Notes: a model not told the origin generated them from the sequence alone. A DNA stretch of 64,000 bases from Clostridium isatidis (GCF_002285495.1 NZ_CP016786.1:510001-574000), one strand, 5' to 3'; positions 17,501 to 25,044 are shown, counted from the stretch's first letter. Numbers and translations: made by a program.

Positions 17501-20043
17501 ATAAAATAGAAGAAGACCTATCTCACTTAGAAAGAATGAGAGATAACATAAGGAAATCTAATTACTATAGAAAGCTTGCCTTAGAGCAAGAAATAACTGA
17601 TGTTACTGTTAAGAAGAAAGAAAATAATCATGGAAACAATAATTACTTAGAAGAAAATAATTTAAAATTAGATTTCTTTAATGGTTATGGAGGTTTTAAT
17701 AGAGAAAATAACAGTTATGTAATTAAGCTTAAAAACTATGAAAGTACTCCAGCTCCATGGATAAATGTTATCTCTAATGATAAATTTGGCTTCCATATAT
17801 CAGAAGTTGGTTCTTCCTATAACTGGTGTGAAAATAGCAGGGAGAATAAAATAACTCCTTGGTCAAATGATTGGGTAATAGATCCGGCAAGTGAAGCCCT
17901 TTATATAAGAGATAAAGACTTAGATGAAGCCTTTACAATAACTCCAATGCCAATTAGAGATAGCGGTGAATATATAATTGAACACGGCTTTGGTTATTCA
18001 AGCTTTAGTCATAGTGCTTATGATATAAAGGGAGAAATGATTGTTTTCTCACCTTTAAATGAAAAACTAAAGTTATGTAAGGTTAAATTAAAAAATCTAG
18101 CAGATAAAGATAGGGAGCTGTCAGTAACTTATTATGCTCAGCTTGTTTTAGGAGTTTATAATTATCAAAGCTCTAAATATATAACAACTGAAATAAGGGA
18201 TAATTATATACTTGGAAGAAACCCATATAGCAAATATTTTGGTAAGTTAAAAGCTTACTTATCCATAAATGGCTTAAAAGATCAAAGTTTTACTGGAGAT
18301 AGAAAAGCCTTTATAGGTATAGGAGGAGATATAGAATATCCAGTAGGAGTGTATGAAGATAAATTAAATAATAAGGCAGGAAGTATTTATGACCCTTGTT
18401 TATCTTCTAAGATTGACTTAAAGCTAAAAGCTAAGGATGAAATAGAATTTGTAGTAATCTTTGGTCAAGAAGAAGAAGATAGAGTAATAGAAGAAAAAAT
18501 CGAAAAATATAGCAGCATAGAACAAGTTAAAGAAGAAATTCGAAAGGTGAAAGATTACTGGGCAAATTTCCTGGGAAATATACAAGTAAAGACACCAGAT
18601 TTATCTATGGATTATATGCTTAATGGCTGGCTTTTATATCAAACTCTTGCTTGTAGATACCTGGCTAGAACAGCCTTCTATCAATCAGGAGGAGCTTATG
18701 GCTTTAGGGATCAGCTTCAAGATTCCTTAGCCTTAGGTATAGTTGATCCTAAAATAACAAGAGATCAAATAATAAGAAGTGCTTCAAGACAGTATGTAGA
18801 GGGAGATGTTCAGCACTGGTGGCACCCTATTATAAACTCAGGTATAAGAACAAAATTCTCAGATGACTTATTATGGATGCCTTATGTAACAGCACAATAC
18901 ATTAAAACAACAGGAGATTACAGTATTTTAGAGGAAAAGGCAAATTATCTTGAAGATGAACCTTTAAAAGCAGGAGAAGATGAAAGATATACAATAGTTC
19001 CTTCTTCAAATATAGAAGGTACTATTTATGAACATTGCCTAAAGGCCATAGATAAAGCTCTTAAATTTGGTCCTAATAATATCCCTCTTATGGGAAGTGG
19101 AGACTGGAATGATGGAATGAGTACAGTTGGTAATAAGGGATCAGGAGAAAGTGTATGGCTTGGCTGGTTCTTGTATTCAATCTTAGACAGCTTTAAGGAA
19201 ATATGCGATTATAAGAAGGATAGAAACAAGGCTGAGGAATATGAAAAATTCCAAAAGTTTATTAAAGAAAATATAGAAGAAAATGCTTGGGATGGAAATT
19301 GGTATAGAAGAGCTTACTTTGATAATGGAGAGCCATTAGGTTCAAAGGAAAATCCTGAATGTAAAATAGATTCTATAGCTCAAAGCTGGTCTATAATATC
19401 AAAGGCTGCTAATCCAGAAAGACAAATAGAAGCCATGAATTCAGTAGATAAATACTTAGTGGATAAGGATAATGGCTTAATTAAGCTTTTGGCACCGCCT
19501 TTTGATAGTTCCCATTTAGAACCAGGATATATAAAGGGCTATGTTCCAGGAGTTAGGGAAAATGGAGGTCAATATACCCATGCTGCAATTTGGGTAATTC
19601 TAGCCTTAACAAAACTAGGTCTTGGAGATAAGGCAGTAAATTACTATAATATGATAAATCCAATTAATCATTCTAGAAGCGAAAGAGATGCAAGACGCTA
19701 TAAGTTAGAGCCTTATGTTATAGCTGCAGATGTATATGTTAAAGAACCTCACGGCGGAAGAGGAGGCTGGAGCTGGTATACAGGTTCCTCTGGCTGGATG
19801 TACAGCGTAGGTATAAAGAACATTTTAGGCTTAAAAACAATAGGCGGAAAATACTATAAAATAGAACCTTGTATCCCAAGGGACTGGAAGGAATATGAGA
19901 TAAAGATAAAGAATGATAAAGAAGAATATAATATCAAGGTAGTACGAGGGGAAAATAAGGGCACAAGAATAAATGGAAAATTAGCAAAAGATAGCTTAAT
20001 TCCTAAGAATAAAGGAAAGCTTGAAGTGGAAATAACTATTTAG
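11569..20043 (+). CDS. NdvB-like cyclic/linear beta-glucan synthase-phosphorylase (GT84-GH94)
   Basis: A 2824-aa protein from ATG 11569 (AGGAAGGAG just before). The upstream TTG at 11530 is rejected because the ribosome site falls inside it. Order: soluble N-terminus; membrane helices at about 380-440; a glycosyltransferase core with TLDADTF (about 601) and RLHRWVRGDW (about 745); helices at about 781-825 and 900-940; a glycoamylase-like domain (about 1260-1450, ASWSGTMFEYFMPY); then GH94 phosphorylase domains with SGDWNDGM (about 2510, carrying the general acid) and GGRGGWSWYTGSSGWM (about 2728). In Rhizobium-type NdvB this plan makes and trims beta-1,2-glucan from UDP-glucose at the membrane. 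It is monocistronic. The first 7-bp repeat array starts at its TAG. Confidence 0.92.
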   Translation: MKKNTINNTRKNVLKEINYAFKGIVHNYKYLSKLHKQGEEIIPSAEWILDNIYLIEKEYKTIKFNMPIEYFNNIPIELINDVEYPRIYILAKEYVNQNNNKIDENEAIKFINKLEENLTMGELWAFPLMVRAVLIINLAKIIKEIAILQRKRTGAKELANKVIDYYNKGKIDALLKKLEEKYPIENTENIEVNIENQYIAEDESLYDKKFSSEFMDKFLSILRDNFIDDERIYKFALDRLQLKDISHLDNQVKKDQMHEVNAATDIGITINSLRSMDAVNWKRFFNETSQVEKILEEDISNAYKYMDFQTKDYYRHQIEKISKKTNIREVDIAKRALELSKENANNDEEYKKHIGYYIVDDGLKELLRSFNINKKINKTMSQGLFLSVIIFGTILLDLVILLFSYLVPLDFTISQYIFAFITMLVPCSEVIISLFYWLVPKIIPVSHVPKLDYLRGIPEDDKTIVVIPSIFSSAKEVEKLAERLEIYYLGNRDKNIYFAILGDLKDSKYEEEVVDIEINNKGLELIEKLNDKYCVNKEDKIFYFFNRKRLYNKSERAFIGYERKRGKIVEFMALIKGYEDTSYNVISSNIDNLKDVKYLITLDADTFLPLEVAKKLIGAMSHPLNKPYIENSKVKRGYSIMQPKVTVDLEEKHKTYFAKIFAGDSGIDAYSTASSDVYQDIFKEGIFTGKGIIEIESFYNLLKYEIPENKVLSHDLLEGVLTRCALVTDVEFIDSYPLSYMASALRLHRWVRGDWQIFRWIFSKKLSLISKWKIIDNLRRSLLSPALIIALLASLSILKGAVQIALLVFLVLILPVLFTITDFVVTPKNKLNGVFKSLKQIILIASFTPSQGYLMTDAIIRSIYRMLISKKKLLEWKTAARVEKSVKNTYSWYYMKMAANPILAAVLFILCFNNSRELLLFMLPLIILWLAAPALACYISKEKVYIKERLEIEDEEFLRENARRIWAYYEDFVNEENNYLAPDNYQEKPYKGVAYRTSPTNIGMGLISNVVAYDFGYISMGELIYRLEVILDNIKDLEKYKGHLLNWYETKTKKPLWPRYVSTVDSGNLLGYLWIIKETIDKFKDVPIIREREITALFDSYNLIRIDDKKEIQNNISDNINLREYKQILKEELERIKPIAEEGKKEFYWTKKLKNELEKKLDFYDYIFTNVEELLDERFSSFKAPSLNEIIENLEEIKLSLSEELQISLDKDLNKIIDFKDRIDNLSEDIDKMIKEMKFDFLYDKDRDLFAIGYNLEEQSLGNSYYDLMASEARIVSLLAIAKGEVPRKHWYKLSRNMTKAFNQKALASWSGTMFEYFMPYQILKNYRNTIWDLTYKSVITAQKYYGENKNVPWGISESGYYDTDINQNYQYKAFGVPGIGLKRGLEENLVISPYSTMMALPYDALGAIENLRKLHNEGYYGRYGFIEAIDYSEGEKGEELIGKEVRSYMVHHLGMSLLALDNVINDDILKERFHSIPEIKAVEVLLKEKVPENITFTRETGTYNNEKLNIEKEDFIPRIFRGYNRENPEVLLLSNGSYSIMINNSGSGYSKRDNLTVYRWKGDSTSDASGMLFYIKDLDNDKYWSPSYEPCKEIGNDYSVEFTVDKAKFTRKDEDIETNYEVSLASDDDVEIRKISLKNNGDEEKNLELTSYLEVTLRTFEGDVVHPAFSNLFISTDYNEELKALIGNRRKRSENEKTHYIFHTIEAEEDIDELTYETSRLNFIGRNKSLKSPKAMEDNNVLENTVGIVLDPIMSLRCKIKLMPKEEKSIYYLTGVSDAKEELLNLIRKYKNISTIEKAVNCYNYKNVLELKHIGIRSAQANIYQSFASHILYLNSKRKNREEYIKNINKSQEDLWPYGISGDLPIIFLEIYKEKDIDLLRQVINMHYYFKIKGLKCDLVVYNHEELSYEEPLQKNIVSTINNSLERDNLNKNGGVFLHNKATMPMEIRDFLIGISNLYINSKDGSLVKQLKSEDNYKIEEDLSHLERMRDNIRKSNYYRKLALEQEITDVTVKKKENNHGNNNYLEENNLKLDFFNGYGGFNRENNSYVIKLKNYESTPAPWINVISNDKFGFHISEVGSSYNWCENSRENKITPWSNDWVIDPASEALYIRDKDLDEAFTITPMPIRDSGEYIIEHGFGYSSFSHSAYDIKGEMIVFSPLNEKLKLCKVKLKNLADKDRELSVTYYAQLVLGVYNYQSSKYITTEIRDNYILGRNPYSKYFGKLKAYLSINGLKDQSFTGDRKAFIGIGGDIEYPVGVYEDKLNNKAGSIYDPCLSSKIDLKLKAKDEIEFVVIFGQEEEDRVIEEKIEKYSSIEQVKEEIRKVKDYWANFLGNIQVKTPDLSMDYMLNGWLLYQTLACRYLARTAFYQSGGAYGFRDQLQDSLALGIVDPKITRDQIIRSASRQYVEGDVQHWWHPIINSGIRTKFSDDLLWMPYVTAQYIKTTGDYSILEEKANYLEDEPLKAGEDERYTIVPSSNIEGTIYEHCLKAIDKALKFGPNNIPLMGSGDWNDGMSTVGNKGSGESVWLGWFLYSILDSFKEICDYKKDRNKAEEYEKFQKFIKENIEENAWDGNWYRRAYFDNGEPLGSKENPECKIDSIAQSWSIISKAANPERQIEAMNSVDKYLVDKDNGLIKLLAPPFDSSHLEPGYIKGYVPGVRENGGQYTHAAIWVILALTKLGLGDKAVNYYNMINPINHSRSERDARRYKLEPYVIAADVYVKEPHGGRGGWSWYTGSSGWMYSVGIKNILGLKTIGGKYYKIEPCIPRDWKEYEIKIKNDKEEYNIKVVRGENKGTRINGKLAKDSLIPKNKGKLEVEITI

Positions 20044-20115
20044 TGTGGAGTTAGGAGTGTGGAGTGAGATTCAGTTAGGAGTTAGGAGTTTGGAGTTGAG
20101 TTGGAAGTTTGGGGA
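20041..20115 (+). repeat. Heptamer array A1 (G-rich on plus strand)
   Basis: Tandem degenerate 7-mers TGTGGAG, TTAGGAG, TTTGGAG with a punctuating 10-mer TGAGATTCAG. The array starts on the TAG stop of the glucan synthase gene and fades at about 20115. It belongs to the same family as 25981-26116, 26589-26672, 26848-27060 and 36355-36493. Confidence 0.85.
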
Positions 20116-20150
20116 AATGTTTAGTTTCGAGTGATTACATTTAAAAATTA

Positions 20151-20196
20151 AAAGGTTAAAATTAATGGTGTTCATTAATTTTAACCTTTATTTTTT
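20151..20196. terminator. 17-bp perfect terminator
   Basis: Arms 20151-20167 (AAAGGTTAAAATTAATG) and 20173-20189 pair perfectly around 5 bases and are followed by ATTTTTT. It terminates the glucan synthase transcript beyond array A1 and overlaps the stop of the small minus-strand frame at 20162. Confidence 0.85.
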
Positions 20197-20359
20197 CTAA
20201 ATATCCTTTTTTAATAGAAATATATTTAAAAATAAAATAGATTCCCCAATATAGTATAATTGTAGTTATTAAAATTATTAATTTATGAATTTTAGAAAAA
20301 GTCATAATGCCCATAATAATAAACATTAAACTTGATAAAAAAATATTACTGGAAATCAA
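20162..20359 (-). CDS. Possible small membrane protein (two helices)
   Basis: A 65-aa frame with two hydrophobic helices (about 5-20 and 27-47) and a basic tail. The only full-length start is a TTG in the middle of the palindrome at 20341-20376, and the ribosome site is weak. The next ATG would remove the first helix. The stop lies inside a terminator arm. It is a plausible but doubtful gene. I do not recognise the family. Confidence 0.3.
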   Translation of the reverse strand: MISSNIFLSSLMFIIMGIMTFSKIHKLIILITTIILYWGIYFIFKYISIKKGYLEKIKVKINEHH

Positions 20360-20376
20360 AATTTCCAGTAATATTT
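20341..20376. repeat. 36-bp palindromic element, copy 1
   Basis: Arms 20341-20356 (AAATATTACTGGAAAT) and 20361-20376 are perfectly complementary around CAAA. A second copy with three differences lies in the opposite orientation at 26761-26796. Confidence 0.7.
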
Positions 20377-20408
20377 AATAAATAATATAAAATTAAATTT
20401 TATCTTTA

Positions 20409-20945
20409 TTACTCTATAATATATGCACTTACAATTTCGCCGTAATATGCTGTATGGTAGTCTTTATTTGCTCCATGGAATGAACCCTCTACATCTTGTG
20501 GGTAAAATCTTGCTTTATTTTCTTCTGTAATTTCATTTTCATCTTGCTTTTGTTTATAAATAACCTTACATTCAAGAGTAAGTGGAAGTTCTTTGATAGC
20601 TGGAACAGATATTTTATTTGCTTCTTCTAAGTTTAAGTTTAGTTCTTTAATTTTATCTATGTCGTGACCAGATTTTGTTCCACAAACTCCAATAATCTTT
20701 TTATCATATTCTCCATATGGAATATTAATTGTAAACTCTGGATTCTTATCTAGTTGTTTCTTGGTAAATCTATTTTCTCTTACAAACACTGTGAATATAG
20801 GTTTTCCCCATTCTATTCCTAGAGTTCCCCAAGAGATTACCATAGAATTTACTTTCTCATCAGTTTTTGTTGTTAGTAAAACACCTTTTTGCAATGCTTC
20901 AAGAATTTCTTTTGCATAATCAAATACTTCGATTTCTTTTTTCAT
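20409..20945 (-). CDS. Flavin reductase-like, FMN-binding split-barrel protein
   Basis: A 178-aa protein with an ATG preceded by AAGGAGGTCAT. The early segment GVLLTTKTDEKVNSMVISWG followed by FTVFVRENRFTKKQLDKN matches the flavin-reductase domain, in which the T/S-rich first strand and the R-x-x-R-x-T region bind FMN. The family reduces or shuttles flavin with NAD(P)H or acts as a small flavoprotein in the cytoplasm. Genes of this type are often beside HxlR regulators, as here: the next gene is divergent with about 125 bases between starts, and the likely operators are there. Substrate unknown. Confidence 0.85.
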   Translation of the reverse strand: MKKEIEVFDYAKEILEALQKGVLLTTKTDEKVNSMVISWGTLGIEWGKPIFTVFVRENRFTKKQLDKNPEFTINIPYGEYDKKIIGVCGTKSGHDIDKIKELNLNLEEANKISVPAIKELPLTLECKVIYKQKQDENEITEENKARFYPQDVEGSFHGANKDYHTAYYGEIVSAYIIE

Positions 20946-20971
20946 TAATATGACCTCCTTGTTATGAGTAT

Positions 20972-21048
20972 ATTCTAATGATAGAATACAATATATAAAA
21001 AAGAAAGTACGAACTTTTTTGTAGGATACTATATAAAATGTTGGATAC
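20972..21048. promoter_or_regulatory. Divergent promoter/operator region of flavin reductase and HxlR genes
   Basis: An inverted repeat ATTCTA-4-TAGAAT (20972-20987) lies before the flavin reductase start. Two direct copies of GGATACTAT lie at about 21023 and 21042 before the HxlR start. HxlR proteins bind paired short sites in such intervals and usually control the divergent enzyme gene. Confidence 0.5.
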
Positions 21049-21070
21049 TATCCAAAAGGAGAGTAATGAT

Positions 21071-21394
21071 ATGTCAAATGAACCAGTAGTAAATTCTAAA
21101 CCTTTTGAATATGCTCTATCTTTAATTGGTGGTAAGTGGAAGCTGCATATCCTTTTTTGGTTATGGAAACGTGAAGTGATGAGATATGGTGAATTAAAAA
21201 AAGTATTAGATGGTATTACCCATAAAATGCTTAGTAATCAGTTAAAAGAACTTCAATCTGATAATTTAATTGTAAGGCATGAATATCCACAAATCCCTCC
21301 AAAGGTTGAATATTACTTATCAGAAAGGGGAAAGACCTTAATGCCTATATTACAAAATCTTTGTCTGTGGGGAATGGAGCATATGAATGATTAA
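21071..21394 (+). CDS. HxlR family transcriptional regulator
   Basis: A 107-aa protein from ATG 21071. An earlier ATG at 21038 is in frame, but AAAGGAG sits 9 bases before 21071, and the shorter length is typical. The winged-helix signature is complete: FEYALSLIGGKWKLHILFWL, then GELKKVLDGITHKMLSNQLK, LIVRHEYPQIPPKVEYYLSE and RGKTLMPIL. The family senses electrophilic or redox signals and regulates a neighbouring detoxification gene. The divergent flavin reductase is the obvious target. A terminator hairpin lies at 21411-21467. Confidence 0.92.
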   Translation: MSNEPVVNSKPFEYALSLIGGKWKLHILFWLWKREVMRYGELKKVLDGITHKMLSNQLKELQSDNLIVRHEYPQIPPKVEYYLSERGKTLMPILQNLCLWGMEHMND

Positions 21395-21410
21395 AATAAA
21401 AGTAATTTAG

Positions 21411-21475
21411 AAAGGAGCTATTGATAAGGGCTTTTATTCCCTTAAATTAATAGCTTCTTATTTTTTATTAAAAGA
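21411..21475 (+). terminator. Terminator after HxlR gene
   Basis: Outer stem GAGCTATT/AATAGCTT with an inner AGGG/CCCT pairing and a following T-rich stretch. Confidence 0.6.
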
Positions 21476-21547
21476 TATTATATTGAATAAATATTAATTA
21501 ATTATCAAATAATAAAACAAGAAATCATAGTAGGAGGAGGCCATATT

Positions 21548-21922
21548 TTGGATATTAATATAAATCTTTTAGAAACTTCCATAGAACAGTACAATGAAAT
21601 GGTGGTTCCTAAAATTCCTGTATTTAAGGGCCAAGATTTAGAATGTAATGTTCTTTTCTTTAATCCTGGACAATATACAAAAACTCAAAAGCTTAATAAT
21701 GATGAAAAAATAATTATTGTATTAAAGGGAAATGGTAGAATAAAAATAGAGGAGGAAGAGTTTGATATTAGTTCAGGTAGTACTGTATATATAAAGAAAG
21801 ATCAAAATCACCAAATAACTAATGGAAAAAGATCAAGAATGACAATTGCAGAAATTAATAAACTAAATCCGGAAATAACTTATATGCAGAATACTATGAA
21901 AAAGGTTGATATGGAAAGTTAG
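21548..21922 (+). CDS. Cupin-domain protein
   Basis: A 124-aa protein with a TTG start after AGGAGGAGG. It is a single beta-barrel: NVLFFNPGQYTKTQKLNNDE, then IIVLKGNGRIKIEEEEFDIS and GSTVYIKKDQNHQITNGKRS. The usual metal-binding HxH of cupin motif 1 is replaced (TKTQ), and only one His remains in motif 2, so metal binding is doubtful. Small cupins of this form bind sugars, signals or act as partner subunits. It lies alone between a regulator and a chemotaxis receptor. Function unknown. Confidence 0.75.
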   Translation: MDININLLETSIEQYNEMVVPKIPVFKGQDLECNVLFFNPGQYTKTQKLNNDEKIIIVLKGNGRIKIEEEEFDISSGSTVYIKKDQNHQITNGKRSRMTIAEINKLNPEITYMQNTMKKVDMES

Positions 21923-22027
21923 TAGGATAGAAATAAATACCTTGCAATTTATAATTCATATTATATAATTTTTTAGTTGAAAGATTAATTAATAATATTC
22001 TATAAAAATAAGATATAAGAATTAAAA

Positions 22028-22069
22028 GAAAAAAGGAGCTTTTCACAAGTGATGAAAAGTTCCTTTTTA
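22028..22069. terminator. Bidirectional terminator between cupin and receptor genes
   Basis: Stem AAAAAGGAGCTTTTCA with TGAAAAGTTCCTTTTT (one G-T pair) around a 7-base loop. A- and T-runs on both sides suit both convergent genes. Confidence 0.8.
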
Positions 22070-22183
22070 TAAATCAATGTTAGACTTGTCCAAATTAGTA
22101 TATTTATTAACTATTATTGTTATATTTTTACTAGTTAATTGTTGATTATTGTATGGCAATTGTTAATACTTATTTGTTAACTG

Positions 22184-23974
22184 TTATAGCTTGAATTTTG
22201 AAAGAGTTTGTTTAATTTCTTCTGTTAATTGACATTGAGCTTCAACAGCGCTAACTATTTCTTTTACTACCATATCAGTATCATTAATTGATTCTTTAAC
22301 TAAGTTAACATTTGTAGAAGTTTCTTGAGTCATATTAGCAACAGTTTGTATTGCATCAGTTAATTGTGTTATTGTTGCAGAAACTTCTTCAGACATAGCT
22401 GCTATATTTTCACTCATTTCCTTAACAAATATTCCGTCTTCTTCATAACTGTCGGCAACTGACATAAAATTATTAAATTCATCTATTATATCTTTATCCA
22501 TAAATTCCAATAATTTATTGCTGTTTTCAGAAAGGTTTTTAAAGGCTTCTCTAACTTCATTTATTGTTTCTTGAACCTCATGAACGGAATTCTTAGATTC
22601 TTCAGCTAATTTTCTAACTTCTTCAGCAACTACAGCAAAGCCCTTACCATGTTCTCCTGCACGAGCTGCTTCGATAGCTGCGTTTAAAGCTAATAGGTTT
22701 GTTTGTTCTGCAATTGATTCAATAGTATCTGCCATATTTGCAATTTCATTTACAACATTTCCTTTTTCGATTGCAGTCTTAATATCAGCTTCAACATCTT
22801 TATATGTATTTCTTGTAGTATTGATAGCTGAATTGGTATTTTCTTTAGTTTCAGTTGCTTTTTCTTGAATTTTTTCAGAGTTTTGATGACCTTCAGTTGC
22901 TTTTTCAGATAAAACTATCATGCTAGAACTTACCTCTTGAATTGAAGCAGATAATTCTTCTGTTACTGCACTAGTTTCTTGAGCACCAGTATTAATTCCT
23001 TCTGTTGATTTATTTATTGTATCAAATTGATAAGTAACTTCTCCTATACAAGCAGATAATTCTTCACTTGAACTGTTAATTGTATTAATTCCGTCAATAG
23101 CAGTAGCTAAAATAGATCTTAAGTTATTTTGAGCTGAATTTAATGAATCACATATAAGTTTAAACTCATCTTTAGATTTTAAAATCATATCTGTAGATAA
23201 ATCGTAATTAGAGATTCTTTGTGCAAAAGCTACAACTGATTTTAAAGGTTTTATTATTCTTGAAACTAAATAGATGGCTAATAATATAGTGATTATTATA
23301 GAAACTATGTCTATTACAACTATCATATTTGATAAATTTTGAGATTCAGCCCTATTATTGGCAACGGTTTCTTCTGCATCAAGTTCATTTGCAACCATTA
23401 TATCACTTAAATATCCATCAGCTGTTTTATAAGTTGTATCTAATTCAGCTGAAAGAGAAAGTGCCTCATCAATTTTATTTTGGGATGCCAATTCTGCAAC
23501 TTTTAAAGCAAGTTCATCTAAGGATTTAATTAATTTTGCTGCTTCATCATATTTTGTTGTATCTTTTCCAACAAGAGCAGTATTTCTATATAAATTTATT
23601 AATTCTTCATTTTTCTTTATATTATCTTTTATATTATTAGTCATTACATATTTTTCAGCACTGCTTGTAGATGAAATTACTAATTTACTAGCAAGATAAT
23701 TATAATTTGTATTGGCACTTAATTTTGATATGTAATTTATTGACTTAGTGTTAATATTATAAAGATCATCATTTGCTTTACTTAGCATATAGGAATTATA
23801 AAAGTTGATACCAGAAATTCCTGCTATTACTAAGATCAATAAAGCAAAAGAAATCACTAATTTGGTTGTAATTGAATCTTTAACACTAATAGAATTTTTA
23901 GGTATGTTCTTAAGATCATCAAATTTTGATTTTTTGTTTTTTAAAGCTTTTTTTGATGTAAAGAAGTTTTTCAT
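22184..23974 (-). CDS. Methyl-accepting chemotaxis protein with four-helix-bundle sensor
   Basis: A 596-aa receptor with an ATG after GGGGGAG. A charged cytoplasmic N-terminus of about 38 residues precedes helix 1 (LVISFALLILVIAGISGINF). An extracytoplasmic helical domain follows (about 62-210), with the repeated-helix look of the MCP four-helix-bundle sensor. Helix 2 is MIVVIDIVSIIITILLAIYL, then come a HAMP domain and the signalling coiled coil with EQTNLLALNAAIEAARAGEHG. It senses an unknown ligand and signals to CheA. The signalling region resembles that of the receptor at the window start, so they are paralogues with exchanged sensors. Confidence 0.95.
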   Translation of the reverse strand: MKNFFTSKKALKNKKSKFDDLKNIPKNSISVKDSITTKLVISFALLILVIAGISGINFYNSYMLSKANDDLYNINTKSINYISKLSANTNYNYLASKLVISSTSSAEKYVMTNNIKDNIKKNEELINLYRNTALVGKDTTKYDEAAKLIKSLDELALKVAELASQNKIDEALSLSAELDTTYKTADGYLSDIMVANELDAEETVANNRAESQNLSNMIVVIDIVSIIITILLAIYLVSRIIKPLKSVVAFAQRISNYDLSTDMILKSKDEFKLICDSLNSAQNNLRSILATAIDGINTINSSSEELSACIGEVTYQFDTINKSTEGINTGAQETSAVTEELSASIQEVSSSMIVLSEKATEGHQNSEKIQEKATETKENTNSAINTTRNTYKDVEADIKTAIEKGNVVNEIANMADTIESIAEQTNLLALNAAIEAARAGEHGKGFAVVAEEVRKLAEESKNSVHEVQETINEVREAFKNLSENSNKLLEFMDKDIIDEFNNFMSVADSYEEDGIFVKEMSENIAAMSEEVSATITQLTDAIQTVANMTQETSTNVNLVKESINDTDMVVKEIVSAVEAQCQLTEEIKQTLSKFKL

Positions 23975-24034
23975 AATATCTCCCCCGCAATATAATATAC
24001 GATTTAATTATATCAAAATTATAATTAAAAAACA

Positions 24035-24090
24035 AAAAGATAATCGCTAATATTTTCCTAATTTATAGAAGAAATTAGCAATTATCTTTT
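24035..24090. terminator. Terminator of the small-protein cluster
   Basis: Stem 24035-24051 with 24074-24090 (one G-T pair) flanked by A- and T-runs. On the minus strand it closes the cluster at 24120-24869. Confidence 0.7.
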
Positions 24091-24119
24091 TAATAAAAAA
24101 TAATTTGTATTTTTAATGC

Positions 24120-24290
24120 TTATTTTTTTTGATTTTCTTTTGATTCTCTTTCAATTTTTAATTTTTTAGTAAAGTCATCACTACGTTTTTGATCTTGAAT
24201 AGTGTTTGCAATAGAATAAGTATCTTTAGGAACTTGATTATTTAAATTTCCCTCTTCTTTTATTGATGATAAAGTACCTTTTTTAGTCAT
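24120..24290 (-). CDS. Small hydrophilic protein, 56 aa
   Basis: ATG at 24290 with AAAGGAGAATTACT before it, a strong ribosome site. The product begins MTKKGTLSSIKEEGNLNNQV and ends in a Lys/Glu-rich helix (DDFTKKLKIERESKENQKK). It has no membrane segment, cysteine or known motif. It is the last of four tiny genes in one direction, each with its own strong ribosome site. The composition resembles small, abundant, intrinsically flexible proteins. A spore-associated role is possible but not shown. Confidence 0.6.
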   Translation of the reverse strand: MTKKGTLSSIKEEGNLNNQVPKDTYSIANTIQDQKRSDDFTKKLKIERESKENQKK

Positions 24291-24310
24291 AGTAATTCTC
24301 CTTTATATAT

Positions 24311-24448
24311 TTATTTTTTTATATAATCTTTTAGATAGCTTGGCAACATAGTAGAACTTAAATAATCTCTATATAGGACAAAGTCGGTTTTTAAATCGTC
24401 TACATTGGTTTTAACCTTATCCCCAAAAACTCCTTTTTTTCTTAACAT
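24311..24448 (-). CDS. Small protein, 45 aa
   Basis: ATG at 24448 after AAGGAGGAGTA. The product begins MLRKKGVFGDKVKTNVDDLK and ends DYLSSTMLPSYLKDYIKK: basic, soluble, probably helical at the C-terminus. No known motif. It starts 12 bases after the stop of the upstream gene (24460) and ends 21 bases before the next start (24290), consistent with one transcript. Confidence 0.6.
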   Translation of the reverse strand: MLRKKGVFGDKVKTNVDDLKTDFVLYRDYLSSTMLPSYLKDYIKK

Positions 24449-24459
24449 ATTACTCCTCC

Positions 24460-24702
24460 TTACCAATCATCCTTATAGGAATCTTCCAAATCATCAAATT
24501 GAGCTTCGTATATAGGGTCATAAATATAATCAAATTCTGAGTAAGAAATATTATTAACCACAATATCATCAGTCACTGGGCTTGGTAGTATGGTGCCTGT
24601 ACTTTTATCTTTACCAAAACTTCTTAAAGCATTTTTCTTTGGCCTATAACCAGTTCTTATTTTTGGTGCATAAATACTTTTGCTTTTTGAATTTTTAGCC
24701 AT
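24460..24702 (-). CDS. Small acidic-tailed protein, 80 aa
   Basis: Start ATG 24702 after GAGGGAGGGATATCT. A longer frame to 24744 is rejected because the ribosome site lies inside it. The product begins MAKNSKSKSIYAPKIRTGYR (basic) and ends FDDLEDSYKDDW (acidic). The beginning M-[AS]-K-N-S-K and the ending D-[DE]-W are shared with the neighbouring frameshifted gene at 24728-24869, so the two are paralogues. Family unknown to me. Confidence 0.65.
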   Translation of the reverse strand: MAKNSKSKSIYAPKIRTGYRPKKNALRSFGKDKSTGTILPSPVTDDIVVNNISYSEFDYIYDPIYEAQFDDLEDSYKDDW

Positions 24703-24727
24703 AGATATCCCTCCCTCAGTTATGTTA

Positions 24728-24869
24728 TTACCATTCATCTTCATGCTCTAAGTAAGGACTTACAGGTTCATCATCATATTTTGTTTTATTATTTAATGTG
24801 TTTTTATCATTAGCTTTACTTTCTTCATAATTTACTAAAGGATATTTCTTTTTTGAATTTTTAGACATA
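24728..24869 (-). pseudogene. Frameshifted paralogue of the 80-aa protein
   Basis: ATG at 24869 after AAGGAGGGATTTTT gives MSKNSKKKYP and then goes out of frame at a CCC run (about 24840-24842), stopping after 14 codons. Dropping one C restores LVNYEESKANDKNTLNNKTK and YDDEPVSPYLEHEDEW to a TAA at 24728-24730. The intact ribosome site and intact downstream frame suggest a recent single-base insertion or an assembly error. Confidence 0.6.
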
Positions 24870-25044
24870 AAAATCCCTCCTTATAAATTTATTATCTCAA
24901 GGAAAGGAGATTTTAATTCATGTAGAATCTTCTAAAAAATAAAATATACTTAATATTTAAAAATTTATATTTAAAGATTAGGCTTTACATAAATAGAAAA
25001 TTAGATTATAAATTAAAATAGTAGTATTTATAAGGAGGAACACT

